DNA of 64,000 bases from contig JANVCC010000049.1 in the NCBI GenBank assembly GCA_025345505.1, positions 8,213,568 through 8,277,567 of the forward strand. Reading direction: 5' to 3'. The notes beneath the pieces were generated by a model that searched no databases, was not told the DNA's origin, and saw only the letters and a program-made list of their open reading frames with translations. Shown piece after piece: positions 1 to 21,085 of this stretch (the stretch's first letter is position 1; each line of letters opens with the position of its first letter). This DNA comes from Todiramphus chloris collaris. Taxonomy: Eukaryota; Chordata; Aves; Coraciiformes; Alcedinidae. Both the position numbers and the translations under genes were made by a program.

Positions 1-592
1 AAAGCACGAGATATTTTCTCTGGGTTTAGAGTAATATTTTAAATATTCAGATATGTGGAGGTGTAATAAAATGTCTGACAGAAGTTGAAATAGCAAATGA
101 GTGTCTCCTAGCGATACGGACTCATTCATCCTGGAAGCCTCAAGACTATCACGTTCTATCAGATGGTTCTACCTTGTTATATCAGTCATCAATCACAACA
201 GTTTATTCTGTCATTATTATATAAAAAACCCAACTTAAGATGAAAGCATCACTGCTTGGGGTTTTTTTTTTTTTAATATTAGAAATGATTAACACGTTCA
301 TTACAACAACACATCTATGTAATTAGCTTTCCTTGCAAATTACCTTTCTTATGCCATCTCAGAACATCTGTTTGCATTTTATAAACAAAGTTATGACCGC
401 AATGTATTCTCCATGGCCAAACGGTCTATAAATATCATTTCACTATAGCTACAGTGTATTCATCTCACAGTCTAGAGCCTCGTTTCTGAAAACACGGTAT
501 TAGTTTCACAGACCACAATCTCATTTTCTCTTTAATCCTGTTTGCACACTTCTGCTTTTGACCTAGAGTGGCTGGTCTAATGGTTTTCTTAC
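1..592 (-). other. Intron 2 of the PABIR3-like gene (partial)
   Basis: This follows the donor of minus-strand exon 2 (GTAAGA at 592 downward). I looked for a counterpart of PABIR2 exon 3 (the SSPIRIPSSRLHQI-coding segment) on the minus strand and found none, so the next exon should lie beyond the left edge. The stretch is AT-rich with a T-run near 261-274. Confidence 0.55.
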
Positions 593-3500
593 CAGACTAT
601 GACGATTCATAACTGTGGTACTGTTCCTGCGGGTTCGCAAAACGTTAGCCTGGAACACCTGGGAATTGTCACTGTGGAAAGAAACACTCGTCAAATGCCA
701 AAGCCATTTTCTTCCTATCAAAAAGTACCTCTTAATATAACCCCAGTTTTAACTGCTATGACAGCTATCATTTCAAGACAAAGCACTCAAGAGACAGGTA
801 TATGAGAACTTTTTTAACATGTTGGCAGAGTGTGGAAAACAAATTGCTCTTCCCCCAAGTTCCAGCTCCTTCAATTAAGGATTTTAATTAATCCTATTGA
901 GTCTTCAGAATAAGTGAGAATTTGTTAAGATAGATCATTTCTGTGGGAGTTTATTGTGTTTGGAATGGCTGCAGTTTGCATATTGCTTTGACCATCATTC
1001 AAGGATCAGATTTATAAATGGCATATAACTAGTAACTGAAACCAGCTTCAGTGCCATAGATGAAATAGAATTAATAAAACCCCCCCCCCCCCCCCCCCCC
1101 AGGATCTTGATAAATCTTATCACTACAAACACTGAATAAGTTTTGAACATTTTTTTTTTTCCAGGAAATGTTAAAGTTAAACCAGGTTTTAAAGCCCTAA
1201 GACTTTTGCCTGCACTCATGCTTCTAACCAGGAAGCAGCACATCCATTTAAATAGCACAGAATTAGTTATTTGATAAAAAATGAGCTCCTTTCTCAAGAC
1301 AGCTTTAGTTAGTTTATTGGCTCCTAAAGCAGGATTCACTGGTCATCAACGGAGTTATCAACAGCCATTGATCAGCACTTAATGAATGCAGCTGCAGAAA
1401 TCAAGTAAGTTTTATGGTCACTAGTATAAAAATTTTGAGTCACAATCCTACAATCCCCATGCCTAAAAAATCCCCAAGGAACTCCACAGGTAAACAGACC
1501 CACACGTAATTGTCATTAGATGCACATTACAAGAAGTCACTGCACAGCATCTTTGTGTTTCTTCTGTTAGCTTGGGATGAACTAAAGCACTCAACAAAGA
1601 GAATTTCTTAAAACTAATGTGACCAATAATATTCCCTTGTTGTAAAGGCTGGTAATAATAATGCACTTTCAAGACACAGACAGAACTGTCCAGTTTAAAA
1701 TGCACCGGTTAGACACCGGTTAGTTTATGTTTTAGATCTCTTTTATCTAGCTGTAAATAGAGAATAAACAAAGCTTAGACTGCGAAATAAACCCAATAGC
1801 AATTGGCATAAGCACTGTGCTTTCCACCAGTTAGAGTGCATGGGATCTCTCTTTGAACTGTCAGGTACAAATGACTAGACATCCTTCACAATTTCCAGAG
1901 AAGGTTCATCTCATTTACACTCACAAGAGATCAAACAGGTGCCATTTGATAGGAGGTAGAACAGTAAAAATGTAAGGGATCCATGACATGATGCTTAGAG
2001 ATGAGATATACCAGCTGAGGCCAACAGCCACAACTTCTTTTTTAGTCTGAGTGGACTAGTTGGTATGCAAACACAACAGGACATCCTGAAATCCAGGGTC
2101 TGAATGGAGAAAACAGGTTGGAATGATTCTGTAACACATTACCCTAGGTGGAATCCAATATCAAGTGCTAACTAAAAGAGAGTGAGAGAAAAAAAACCCT
2201 ACAATATGCTTACCTTTAATCTCCCTTGCAAAAACACCAGAGCTGGTGAGATCTCAGACTTTCACAGAAATTTCTTATAGTTTCCATTAAAAATCAATTT
2301 TACTTGGCACAAAAACAAAAGTGAAAATTTCTCTGAGAAGTAACTTCCGTCATCTAAAATATTTCACTTACAAAAGTTCTCTGTCTCTACAGTAACTCAT
2401 TCTGCAAGCTCCTTACTAAATCTGTTAATGAAGAAGTCAAAACAGGAGGTAGAGTAGAAAAAGCAAGCTGTTCAAAAGCAAGAGCTTTTGTTTCAGTTTA
2501 CCCAGCAAAGCCATTCTGGGGAATTAAAAAAAAAAAAAAAAAAGTTTCTTGCCAAGAGCTGCAATCTTTCAAAAACACTATTCTGCTGGAAAATTCCTGA
2601 CAGGGAAACAACTGCAACCACCTCAGATTAGCTCAATGGCATTTCAGTTTCATTTGTATCAACACCTGATGTATTGACAAGCTACAGCTTGTCAACAGTT
2701 TCAAGGCAAGAGCTCAGACTTAACCTTTCTACCTGCCCAAATCTTGAATTAGATGATTTGTTTTTAGCATGGTTAGGGGAAGCCTCTGTTGGGTTTGGTT
2801 TTGGCTTTTTTTTTTAAGACTCAAGATTCTCACAATTTGTAAGAAAGAACTTACAACAGGCTGAGATTTTAAAACCATCTCATCCCAGTTACGTAATTAC
2901 CTGCTCAGAACCTTACTGAGGAACAACTGCTATTCATAAACCTTCTGTGCTGCACAGCAGTGGAAACTGATAGTTGCTTCATTGCAATTATGTGGAAGAA
3001 TCACAGTTACGTTTACTTAACATTAAATCATGACTGACTAGACAAGAATTAGTATTTCCTCTGAGCTGTAATGTGTGTAATCGTTTTGGTACAAAAGATT
3101 TCTAAGGTTTGTCACTTGATATCTAGTTCCTTTCAGAAACATCAGGTTTAAGGAAAAACAACCCACAAACAAACCCACAACAAAAACCTCAACAACATGA
3201 AGTACCTAAATTATATTATATTATGTTTTATAAGCTTTTATTGTCAATATGCTCTCCCAAACTGCAGACATACTATCAGTAGCAACACACGGACCACCTT
3301 GATTGTAGCCACCTCCCAGCAAATCAGACATCTCCTAACTTCGTGACAGGCCAGAGGAGGCAAGAAATAGCACTTTGAGTTATAAATTTACCTGAACAAA
3401 AAGCTATACAAGAGACCACGCATATCTGAGAGCCTTGGCCCTAGCCCCTGCCTGGCACTGCCACTGTCTCTGCCCTGTCAGATGAAGCGAGCTAGACCTG

Positions 3501-4299
3501 GAACATATGGCAAATACCCACCAACCCCCCCCCAGCAAACACCACCTGCCACAGGCTGATAGCAATATCCAAGAAAAAACGTCTACACAACTCCCTGTGT
3601 TTCTCCCAGTATTACATACTAACAAAATCTGTATCACTCAGAAAAGCTCCAGGACAACTGATACATGTAGAACTATTGTATCATTGCTGGGCCCATTAAA
3701 CGATGGTTGGAGATCATTTACTGGTGCAACCGTACACGGTTTATTTTTGTTGGTTAAACTTGAACCATTGCAGAAATCAGAGATCGCTACTTTGTCTCCA
3801 GTAACGGTTACGACCTTGCTGCTGCGTGCTGTACGTTTCCCACCTACACCAGACACAGCAGGCCTGGATGAAAACAAATAAAGCACTTAAATCAAGCTAC
3901 AGATCGTCTATCCCGGCTCTCTTGTATTCCTCCTCCCTTAGAGGGATATCTTGCCTAGCCCCCTCCCCACCGGTCAGGAACCCGCATTTCCCCACAGCAT
4001 CACCGCCACTCCGCGCACCGGGACGGGCGGCGAGGAGCACACCTCCCGCCCGGCCCAGCGGAACGTGGAGCGACGCCGGGGCTGCAGCCTAGGCGGGACG
4101 GGCCTCGCTCCCGACACAGGGCCGGCCAAACACCCCCGTGCCCTCCCGGCGGCCTGAGCCGGGCCGGGCCGGGCCGCGCTCACCTGAGCCCGTGGATGAG
4201 GGGGGCGCTGTTCGATCTCCTCAGGCCGCCCCCGTCGCTCGGGGCCGCGGCGCTCCCCGGCGGCAGCTCCAGGTCCAGCTCCATTTTCTCCTGAGCCAT
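593..4299 (-). CDS. PABIR3: PABIR3-like (FAM122C-like) PP2A-B55 inhibitor family gene, 5' part only
   Basis: Two coding exons are visible on the minus strand. Exon 1 is complement(4184..4299), starting at ATG 4297-4299 and ending at a GT donor (4182-4183). Exon 2 is complement(593..671), preceded by TTTCCACAG and followed by GTAAGA. Exon 2 is 79 nt, the same length and phase as PABIR2 exon 2 in this window. It encodes a diverged version of the same peptide: it keeps [10 protein letters not shown] but has QAN for QPY and NRHSL for SRHSM. From memory, human PABIR3 also has Ala after the Gln and Asn-Arg near the end, and human PABIR2 and PABIR3 are head-to-head neighbours on Xq26.3, so I assign this copy to PABIR3. 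The family inhibits PP2A-B55 phosphatase. Exon 1 lies in a near-perfect palindrome with PABIR2 exon 1 and could be an assembly copy, so the true exon 1 might differ. Exon 3 onward is outside the window. Intron 1 is about 3.5 kb. Confidence 0.72.
672..4183 (-). other. Intron 1 of the PABIR3-like gene
   Basis: This is unique AT-rich sequence between the two minus-strand exons. It contains a 21-nt C homopolymer at 1080-1100, short A/T runs (around 1150, 2526 and 2810) and no recognisable transposon. The GC content rises sharply after about 3,950, where the CpG island begins. Small open frames in it carry no family signature. Confidence 0.5.
1080..1100. repeat. Poly-C homopolymer, 21 nt
   Basis: An uninterrupted run of C lies in intron 1 of the minus-strand PABIR3-like gene, so it is poly-G on that gene's sense strand. 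Its length is likely to vary between reads and individuals. Confidence 0.95.
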
Positions 4300-4593
4300 C
4301 GCAGCGGCGGCGGCTCCAGCTCCTCCCGCTCCGCCGCGACGCCCATTCACTGCCGGCGGCCGCAGCGGCTCCTCATGCCGCCGCGGCCCCCGGACAGGAG
4401 CGGCGCGGCCGCCCCTACAGGCCTCGCGGGCGGCGCCGCAGGCAGAGTCCGGGGGCGCGCCGGGCCCGGTGAGGGGGGCGGCCCCAGCAGCGCCCCATGC
4501 CGGGGCCGGCCCGGGGGGCGGCCCCTTCCCCCACCCGCTGCCGCTGCCGCACGGGCTCCCCGCGCGCGGCCCCACCACCCGCGCCGCTGCTCC
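4160..4593 (-). repeat. Left arm of a 434-bp palindrome (inverted repeat)
   Basis: The reverse complement of this arm matches 4604-5037 along its whole length, and I found only two differences. Base 4264 pairs with 4933 (a synonymous Leu codon change in exon 1) and base 4318 pairs with 4879 (in the leader). The arm covers the minus-strand exon 1, its leader and the first 24 bases of intron 1. Identity stops abruptly inside a GGCCC run at 4160. Confidence 0.97.
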
Positions 4594-4603
4594 NNNNNNN
4601 NNN
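4594..4603. other. Assembly gap (10 N) at the exact centre of the palindrome
   Basis: Ten N bases lie exactly at the symmetry axis (mirror sum 9197). The true spacer length and sequence are unknown. GC-rich hairpins often break sequencing and assembly, so this is where a fold-back artefact or a missing piece would sit. Confidence 0.98.
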
Positions 4604-4897
4604 GGAGCAGCGGCGCGGGTGGTGGGGCCGCGCGCGGGGAGCCCGTGCGGCAGCGGCAGCGGGTGGGGGAAGGGGCCGCCCCCCGGGCCGGCCCCGGCAT
4701 GGGGCGCTGCTGGGGCCGCCCCCCTCACCGGGCCCGGCGCGCCCCCGGACTCTGCCTGCGGCGCCGCCCGCGAGGCCTGTAGGGGCGGCCGCGCCGCTCC
4801 TGTCCGGGGGCCGCGGCGGCATGAGGAGCCGCTGCGGCCGCCGGCAGTGAATGGGCGTCGCGGCGGAGCGGGAGGAGCCGGAGCCGCCGCCGCTGCG

Positions 4898-13651
<8,754 letters not shown>

Positions 13652-15490
13652 CTTAAGTTCCAAGTCAGTGTCTGGCTGTGCTGTTCCCTCGCTGTACACT
13701 TGTACAGAGAAATGAACTCTGATCCTTGAACCATTAACACAAGGATTATTAAAAGGAGAAATTATTGTAACTGTAATCCTTGGCAACTTTCAAGTGATTT
13801 TGATTTATCCATGTAATGGACACTGTAGACCATATTAATGTCTGGTTTTGCGAATTTATTTTTTTAAATGATGTCTGCTCAGATTATACTAACTTTTGGC
13901 TTTCAGGAACTTGCATACACTTTTTGATTCCGAGAATAGGTATCTACCTATTAGTGTTGCAATTTTTAGGAAAATACTTCTATTGTTATCGTGGTCACTA
14001 TGTCTAGGGAAATTATTTGGTTCGGAAGGATTTGCAAATACTAATTTATTCTCTGGCACTTCTACCATTGAGTGAAACTATTCTCCTTGCTTTTTTTCAG
14101 TCACTATCCTCAAATTCTCTTATGGAGGAAAAAAAAATCTTTTCTTAGTGCTGCTAGTCATTTTTATTACAAAAAAAACCACAGTGGGTGTGGGAATCTC
14201 CCTCTTTTACATTAAGGAAAACCCCAAACAAACACAACAAAATAACTAATGACTGGCACTTTTGCCATCATTGAAGAAAAACCAATACTTGACAAATGTG
14301 ATTGAAATAGCTGCATAGTTCTCTCCCCAGAACCTTTATCCTACAGATTACATAAAATAAGGTCAATATTCAGGAAGATTTGGCCAAGGAAAATGAATTC
14401 ACACCTCGATCTAAGACATACAGTGCAGATAACTAAGTTATTTAAACTACTGTGTAGGAGAACCATGTATGGCACCATCGATGTCTCCTGTGGCATTGAG
14501 GTCATAGGTATTTTTGTGCCTTAGGGGACATTGCTACAAAATTATGGAATGTAAACCAGAGGGGTGGGTGGGAAAAGTTCTTTGTGTACAGCTTGTTTAT
14601 AGAGTGCTTACCAGAACCTGTCGTCGATGCTGCTTTCCTTAGCGTTCCTCTCCGAGGTGGGTGTGCTCCGTTGCAAGGTGCTGTGGGCAGTGCCAGCTCT
14701 GCTGTGAGGTGGCAGCCAGAGTCATACCCTTTGCTGCGTACGGCGTTCCTGCTGGTGTTGGTCATGAGCAGGGCAAGCAGCTAAGTGAACATTCAGTTTC
14801 TAAGGAAAGACTTAAAAGTTTGGATTGAATACGAGCTCTGCAAATTGCTTGGCTAAGGTGTTAGATCTGAGCTGTGAGGAGTCTCGATACAGTACCTTGG
14901 TCAGTCTGAGGTCAGATAATAGATATTTTACTTTTTAAAGACTTTAACGGGGCAAAATAAATCCGTTTGTAATCTACTGTGTTATGCTATTTATTATTTA
15001 TAACTATGTAAAAAGTCTGGTGATGAATTATAGTATTTTTTTATGATTGAATAAGTTTTTTATGTTCAGTAATTGCTGGCTGGTTTGTATTTGATACACA
15101 ACATTATCTGCCAGAATCATAAGCTTCCATTTATGAATGTTTGTAACATAAATTCTTTTGTTACCTAAAAGTATAACTTCTGATCTTTCTGAAAGAAAAT
15201 AGCACTGAACTTAAAATAAGATTATGTGCTTTAAAAGTGAGCACAACCTCTGGCAATACTGTCTGGCTACAAAAGGGGAGGGGGAGAACCATAGGGGTTT
15301 TTTTTTTTTTTTGTTCTGAAGAAGCCGTTGAGTTTCCAGAAGATGTGTACATACCAGTTTATTTTTAAAAGTGTTTCCATTAAATTGTAAGAAGTACTAA
15401 TGGGCCGGCAGTGGCACTATTATTTGTATTATCATTTTCACCCATGGAGCATTAGTTCCCTGCCTCAAATAAATGTGCATATTGTAAAAT
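13652..15490 (+). other. PABIR2 3' UTR with candidate polyadenylation signals
   Basis: AT-rich sequence follows the TGA at 13649-13651. AATAAA hexamers occur at 14956-14961 and 15468-15473, the latter followed by a GT/T-rich stretch, so I place the main end near 15,490. A Pumilio-like TGTACATA lies at 15346-15353. A later AATAAA at 17329-17334 could end a longer isoform. The exact end needs transcript data. Confidence 0.55.
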
Positions 15491-17067
15491 ATTGTCCATT
15501 GGTGCCATTTTTAAATGAGCTCTACAGTATTGAATGTTAATTTTAGTTATTTGTATATGCACAGTGCTATTTCTTGACTTCTTGATGTCTTAAATCGCTT
15601 AATTATTTTTTTATTCATGCTTGTATCTTCTTTGCCTTCCTGAAGCTGAGAGAAGGCAGCTTTTACTTTTGCAAAATATTGATAAACAGTCTGTGATAAA
15701 ATCCAACCTGTTACCTGTGCCCCGGTGTCATTATACTGTGCTTTTATTGGTACTGTGATTTAGAAATCTGAACAAGGGGTGGCAGGAGGGGGAAACCTAT
15801 TGCATGCTTTCCTAAACCTGAGAAGAGCATAGCTATTGCTTACTTTTGGCTGACTTACCTGTACAATTGATGTAATCCAGATTTGTTTGTTAGTGGAGAG
15901 TCTTATATAAGTGCTGGCCTTTGTAAACATTAGAATGTAAGCTTCATAAAGCAAACGCACAAATATTCACTCTTGTTACAGCATTGTTTTCAGTGTTCTG
16001 GCTATTCTCCACTCTTCAGAAGACGCTGCTCTTTTATAAAATATATACTTCATCCCCGTGCACCCCGTGTCTGTCGTTTCACAATGAACGTCATCGCATA
16101 GTGTAACAGGTCCCACCTAGGACCGTGCTCTGTTTCGCACGCGCAGCTGCTCTAACACCACTTGTTCAATGCACAACCTAGTTTTCTAATATTCTGACAG
16201 CTGATACTTGCCCTTACCTGCATGTGAGCCACTGCTTACTGAATCGCTCTTTCTGGGGGTGGAAGGGCTAGTACAGCCTACTCTGACTACAGCTGCCTGG
16301 AAGTCGGTCTGGATTTCACTGTCCTGTTTGTAACAAATTCAATACCAGCTTGGGGAACAAGGCCCGCTAGTGCTGGCAGTCACTTTAATATATAACTATT
16401 GACACTCTGTTTTTTATTACTTTGTCAGATTTGTGCTGAATAGCCCTGATGAGACTGAGAATTCCTGTCTCTCCTCCCCCACCTTGGTTTTTTTTTTAAA
16501 CCAGGAACCCTTGATGCAAATCGACTGCAGAGAATCACCAGTGATGACTTACCTTTAGTGTTGTAAGCATTGAGAAGAAAGTTAAAATACCAACATAATT
16601 CAAGCAGCATTTTAGACGGACTGTTTTTGATATGTTAATTAGTACAGCTTTATGATGCTGGTCTTTGTACAGCTCATTGACTAGCACTGCCTTCAGATCC
16701 TGTCCGAAGCACTCTGAATCCTCATTTCATGGGCTTAAAATGCTGGAAGCATTTTACCCTTGGCTTAGAGAAATGTGTGTGTCAGCTGTGGAACTCTCTC
16801 TGTTTTGATAATATCAAGTGTTCTGAATCAGGAAATAGACCACAGTGGGCATGTTTCATTCTCCTTCATTGAATTTCAAATTGGGGATCATGGGCCCAAA
16901 GGCCTGTATTTAAGGGGCTGTGTTTTCTGACTGTATGTGATTAAATACTTTCTTCTACAATGAAAATAATTAAACTGTCAGTGGATGAGGATGTAAATCT
17001 CAGTCCTGCAGTCTTGAAACGCACAAAGAAAGCTAGACTGTATAAAAACACTAAATTGGGATTTTCT

Positions 17068-17151
17068 TTTTGTTTTGTTTTGTTTTTTGGGTTTTTTTTT
17101 TTGGTTGGGGTTTTTTTTGTTGGTATGTTACTTTGTTGGGTTTTTTTTTAA
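17068..17151. repeat. T/G-rich low-complexity tract
   Basis: Runs of T separated by short G groups (TTTTG, GGTTTT) make up an imperfect poly-T microsatellite just upstream of the 17329 AATAAA. Confidence 0.8.
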
Positions 17152-20100
17152 GTCATGATAAAAAGAGCACTCAAAAGCTTAACAACTCAAAACGCTAAAC
17201 CTGTTTTAAATGTAAGGCTTCACCTTGGCACATTTCTCTAGGCAGAAACACATTGGGGGCTGTATGCAGAGGTTAACTTGAGCAGGCTTAGGTGGATTTG
17301 GAACTCTTGTATTCTGGTGCACAAATACAATAAAGTAGTCTTGGGAAATTAATTTCTGCAAATATTCGCATTCTTATCTGTAGACCCTGCTAATATATTG
17401 TGTGACAACAAAGACGAGAACTTGTTTTTCCTGGAGGAATTTCATCTGCATATAATCTTCCTGGTAACTTCGTAATAAAAAAGCTTTGCGTTAATATGGG
17501 TTCAAATATTTAATGAAGTCATAGGACTGTTTCATTTGCTTTTTTGGAGTAAAGGCCAAGAAATATTTTTGGAGCTGTACAAGCTGCCTCTTGTATTCCA
17601 AGAGGCTATTACATAAATGGCAGCTGTCCATAGTAAGTGGAAAGGGACTTTGCCTACCATTCAGTATTTCAGTCACACTTGGGATCTGTTAAATAAACAT
17701 TAGCAAATTCAGTGACAGACGTAAGATGGGTCACTGAAGGTACCGGATGACCCAGTGAGAAGGATGTAGTAACTAGCTCTTTTGGCTATAAATTCAGAGT
17801 TTTAGGCCTAGCTTATCAACTAATTTTCAAATGAAGAATGCATTTTTTCAAGCCACTGACACTTTCATGAGAGTCTGCACTATTCAAACTTAGAGGAAAA
17901 GACTCCTAGTCAGCAAGTCTAGGACTCTTTTGCTCAATCCATCCCCAAAAGAGTGAGCTGTGCTTGCCAGTCAAAATTAGAGGTGCAGTTGTCTCAGTTT
18001 TAGCCGTCTCTGGAGAACGCAGGGTGTTGGTGATTGGGTTTCCTTAAGGGCTGGCTATCTAATTCAGGGCTAGTACCTTTGTCATCAGGCTAAAATCAAA
18101 AGTAGATGTTGTTTTAGGGCAAGTCTGTTTTCTAAGGGAGTAAATAGGCTGCAGAGGTGGTTTAAGCACAATAGCCTGGGTTTGCTTCCTGCTGCAGATG
18201 CAGTGTTGATGTGAGGGGGTTGTAGTGCCTGGGCCACTGGCTTGGCTCTGCCATTCCCATAAACAGAAATGCACCCAACTTCCACTTCTAACTTGTACAT
18301 GTACCTCAAGGCTACCCTTTTCATTAACGCACCAGGCACTTGACGGAAGTCTCTTGTTTCAATCCAAACCATTTTGCATTAAAGCTGCTTTTTATTACTT
18401 GCTTTTAGATCTTAAAGCCTTTTGATATGGGGCCTGTTGGGCCTTGGGTTTGAGTCTTGCCTCTGATTAGCATGCCAGGACCAACATTTTCTTTTTAAAC
18501 CTGGAGCACTTTGTTTTGTTCTTCTTGCATTATAAAGTTTTGCAACGCAAAGCCAGTAGGTTCTTGCTATTAGCAAAGAATGCACGGTAGCTTTGGTGAT
18601 CACAAAAGACTGTGGGCTTTTAGAAGAAATAAGACCCAAAACCACAGAAATACTTGGGTTTAGTGAATCAAATCATCTGATTTGATACCAGGATCTTTTT
18701 TTGATTTTAAATGCAGGCAATAGTCTTTTGAATGTATCATTAGTAACAGCCATAAAATCCAGTGTGCTTTCACTCCCAAACGCTTCTCCTTACTGTAAAG
18801 TAAGAACTTATTCCTGAAGGACCACAAGTTTGGTCCATCTCTATCAAACAGAGGGCATGGCTTGTCTCGGTCTCCGAGTTACAGTTTGCAGTAACAGTCC
18901 CCTGTGATTCTGCAGGGCTGTTGGTGTCACCAGGCTGTCTAGAAGTTCCTTTCTGTCCAAAAAGCTTCATTTTACACCACACAGTAATTCTAACACCTTT
19001 AGTCTCCCTTAGATTATTTTCTGAGGGCCATGAGATTTTTTTTTTGCCTTTTATATGAGCACAATTATTATTTGCTGTAAGTTACTATAAATTGACTGCC
19101 TTACTAAATAGCTGTGGTGAAATTCCTGGTGGACTTTGCAGGTCTCATTTTGGAGTGTAACAGTTTGGGATTTTTTTACTATTTTTCTGATAATTCTTTT
19201 TTTTTTCCAGATAGCATTTTTCAGTTTTCTGGAAGAATTATCCATTGTATTTTAATTCTGCAAGGCATTTGGATATAGTTTATGCAGAAGTAACTCCTAT
19301 TTAACAACATGAGTCAAATGAATCTTGGAGACAATGACATGCACTTTTTTTTTCCAGAAGTTGACTGATTTAACCCTTGCATCACCTAAAGAAACCCCTC
19401 CTGCGTTCTGCTGCCATCTCCACCACTTTTGAGCTTTCAGCAAATTAAGTTAGTTGGCAGAAATGCCAGGCTATTATTTGTATTGGGGTAGTTTGTAAAG
19501 CAGAATTATGAAAACCCTATTGTGCTAGAACAGAAAGGTTTTCCTTGCCCTAAATAATTTGCAATTTAAATGTGCCATGAAAACTGTCATGGTTTATCAG
19601 TGCAATGCACAGTCAACAAGTTTTTCAGCATGAAAAAGTTAGGATCTGTAATACGCAGGTGGGAAGCAGGTGGTATAAAGAACTATTGGCTGGAGTAGAA
19701 TAAAGAATGTAACTGAAGATAGATAGTCTAGAATCTAAATCCAAATGTTGGATCTGGCCTCTGATAAAGCAAACATTTTGCTCTACAAACCCCTAAAATT
19801 TTGGAAAAAATCAGCTACTGCCATGAACGTAGCAGCTCACTTTCAACCCCAGTTGTTAACATTTTTCTACTTTTGACCAGAACCTCCAAGAATTTGGAAG
19901 AAAAATATATGTGAAAGGGGGAGCTAAAATAAAAATGCCTCTGTGCTTATGATGGAGGAGTATTGTTTTAAAAATGATACAGAGAACAAAGTGCAGGGAG
20001 TTGGGACAAATGTGCTTTAAATAAGAGTTGAGGATGTGCTACATACAGTACGTGTAACATCTTGTCTGTGTGCAAGAACAGCCTGTGAAAGAATCAGCTT

Positions 20101-20894
20101 TGTGTGGGAGAAGAGGCATCAAAGAGCCTGGAAGAACTAGCACTGTAATAAGAAACATTTGCCTTTTGAGGACTGTTATTGCTGCTGGTCATTTTTTTTT
20201 TCTTCCTTAATTTTTCCCCTCCTGAATTAAAACCCAGTAGTGTGAGTAGTGTGAGGCAGCATGGGTAGGGTGGGCTGGATGGGTAACAGAAAGGTTTAGC
20301 TGAATTGGTGTGGTCTTGTGCAGCTTGCCTCCTTTACGCTGAGTTTGCATCAGCCGTGAAGGTTGTAGCTGCATTTGGTGGCCAACCAAAGTGGGGCTGG
20401 GTGCCCAACTTGTCTTTAGCAACACAGTTACTGAACACTATTGCTAGCTTCCATCAAACGTGTCCTAGACATCAGTGGGCAAAACTCTTCGTGGGGTGAG
20501 GGAGGAAATGAGAGGGGAATTGAGGGTGCAGCAGTGGGACAAAGATACCCGAAAAGCTGTGGGCGCGGTGGAAGAGCATGGGGGACCTGGTGGGACGAGG
20601 GGCTGTAGACAGAGCCCCACAGCAGAGAGGGAAGGGGAATGCCACACCGCAGGAAGGAGGCAGTACGGTGTGACATGGCAGGTGGCTGGTACACACGCTT
20701 GGTGTGGAGAAAGTGGTGTTTTTCCTGTGCTTCGTGGTTACCCCTGTTCCGCTGAAGGATCTGTTACAGCTGCCTGCAGACAGCACGCCGGCCGTGCCAC
20801 AGCCCCAGCTGACAGCCTGCACCCACTGGCGTTTACCAGGTGCTGCTCTGGAGAGCATCAGACCTCTTGCAATGAGGGATCAGCAGTACGGAAC

Positions 20895-21085
20895 ACCGGG
20901 CCTGTAGTGCTTATGACGAGAGTAAGGGGCAGTACTCAGAGCGCGTACGTGGCCGCGCTGGGCGCTGCGGCCCAGCAGCGGGGAGCCACGGGCGGGCCGG
21001 CGCCGGCCACGGGATGGCGTCTGGCGGCCTGCAAAGCAGCGGCACCGCGGGGCCTGGGCCGGGCCGGGGCCTGGGCTGCCCTCCT
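20895..21085. promoter_or_regulatory. Small CpG-rich patch in an otherwise AT-rich interval
   Basis: About 190 bp with a high local density of CpG (GCGCGTACGTGGCCGCG, GGGCCGGCGCCGGCC). It stands out against the AT-rich flanks. It might be an orphan CpG island or lncRNA promoter, or only a GC-rich relic. No conserved coding signal is visible, although it sits in overlapping open frames on both strands. Confidence 0.3.

Noticed and set aside
599-805. Plus-strand open frame of 68 codons
   Set aside because: It is the antisense shadow of the minus-strand PABIR3-like exon 2.
14146-14156. TAGCAGCAC on the minus strand, resembling the miR-15/16 5' end expected from synteny with the mammalian miR-424/503 region
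   Set aside because: Only the first nine bases match. The following sequence is A-rich and no hairpin partner is visible.
18412-18645. Minus-strand frame ending NPRPNRPHIKRL that looked superficially like a repeat-derived peptide
   Set aside because: No match to a known element by eye and no terminal repeats or target duplications seen.
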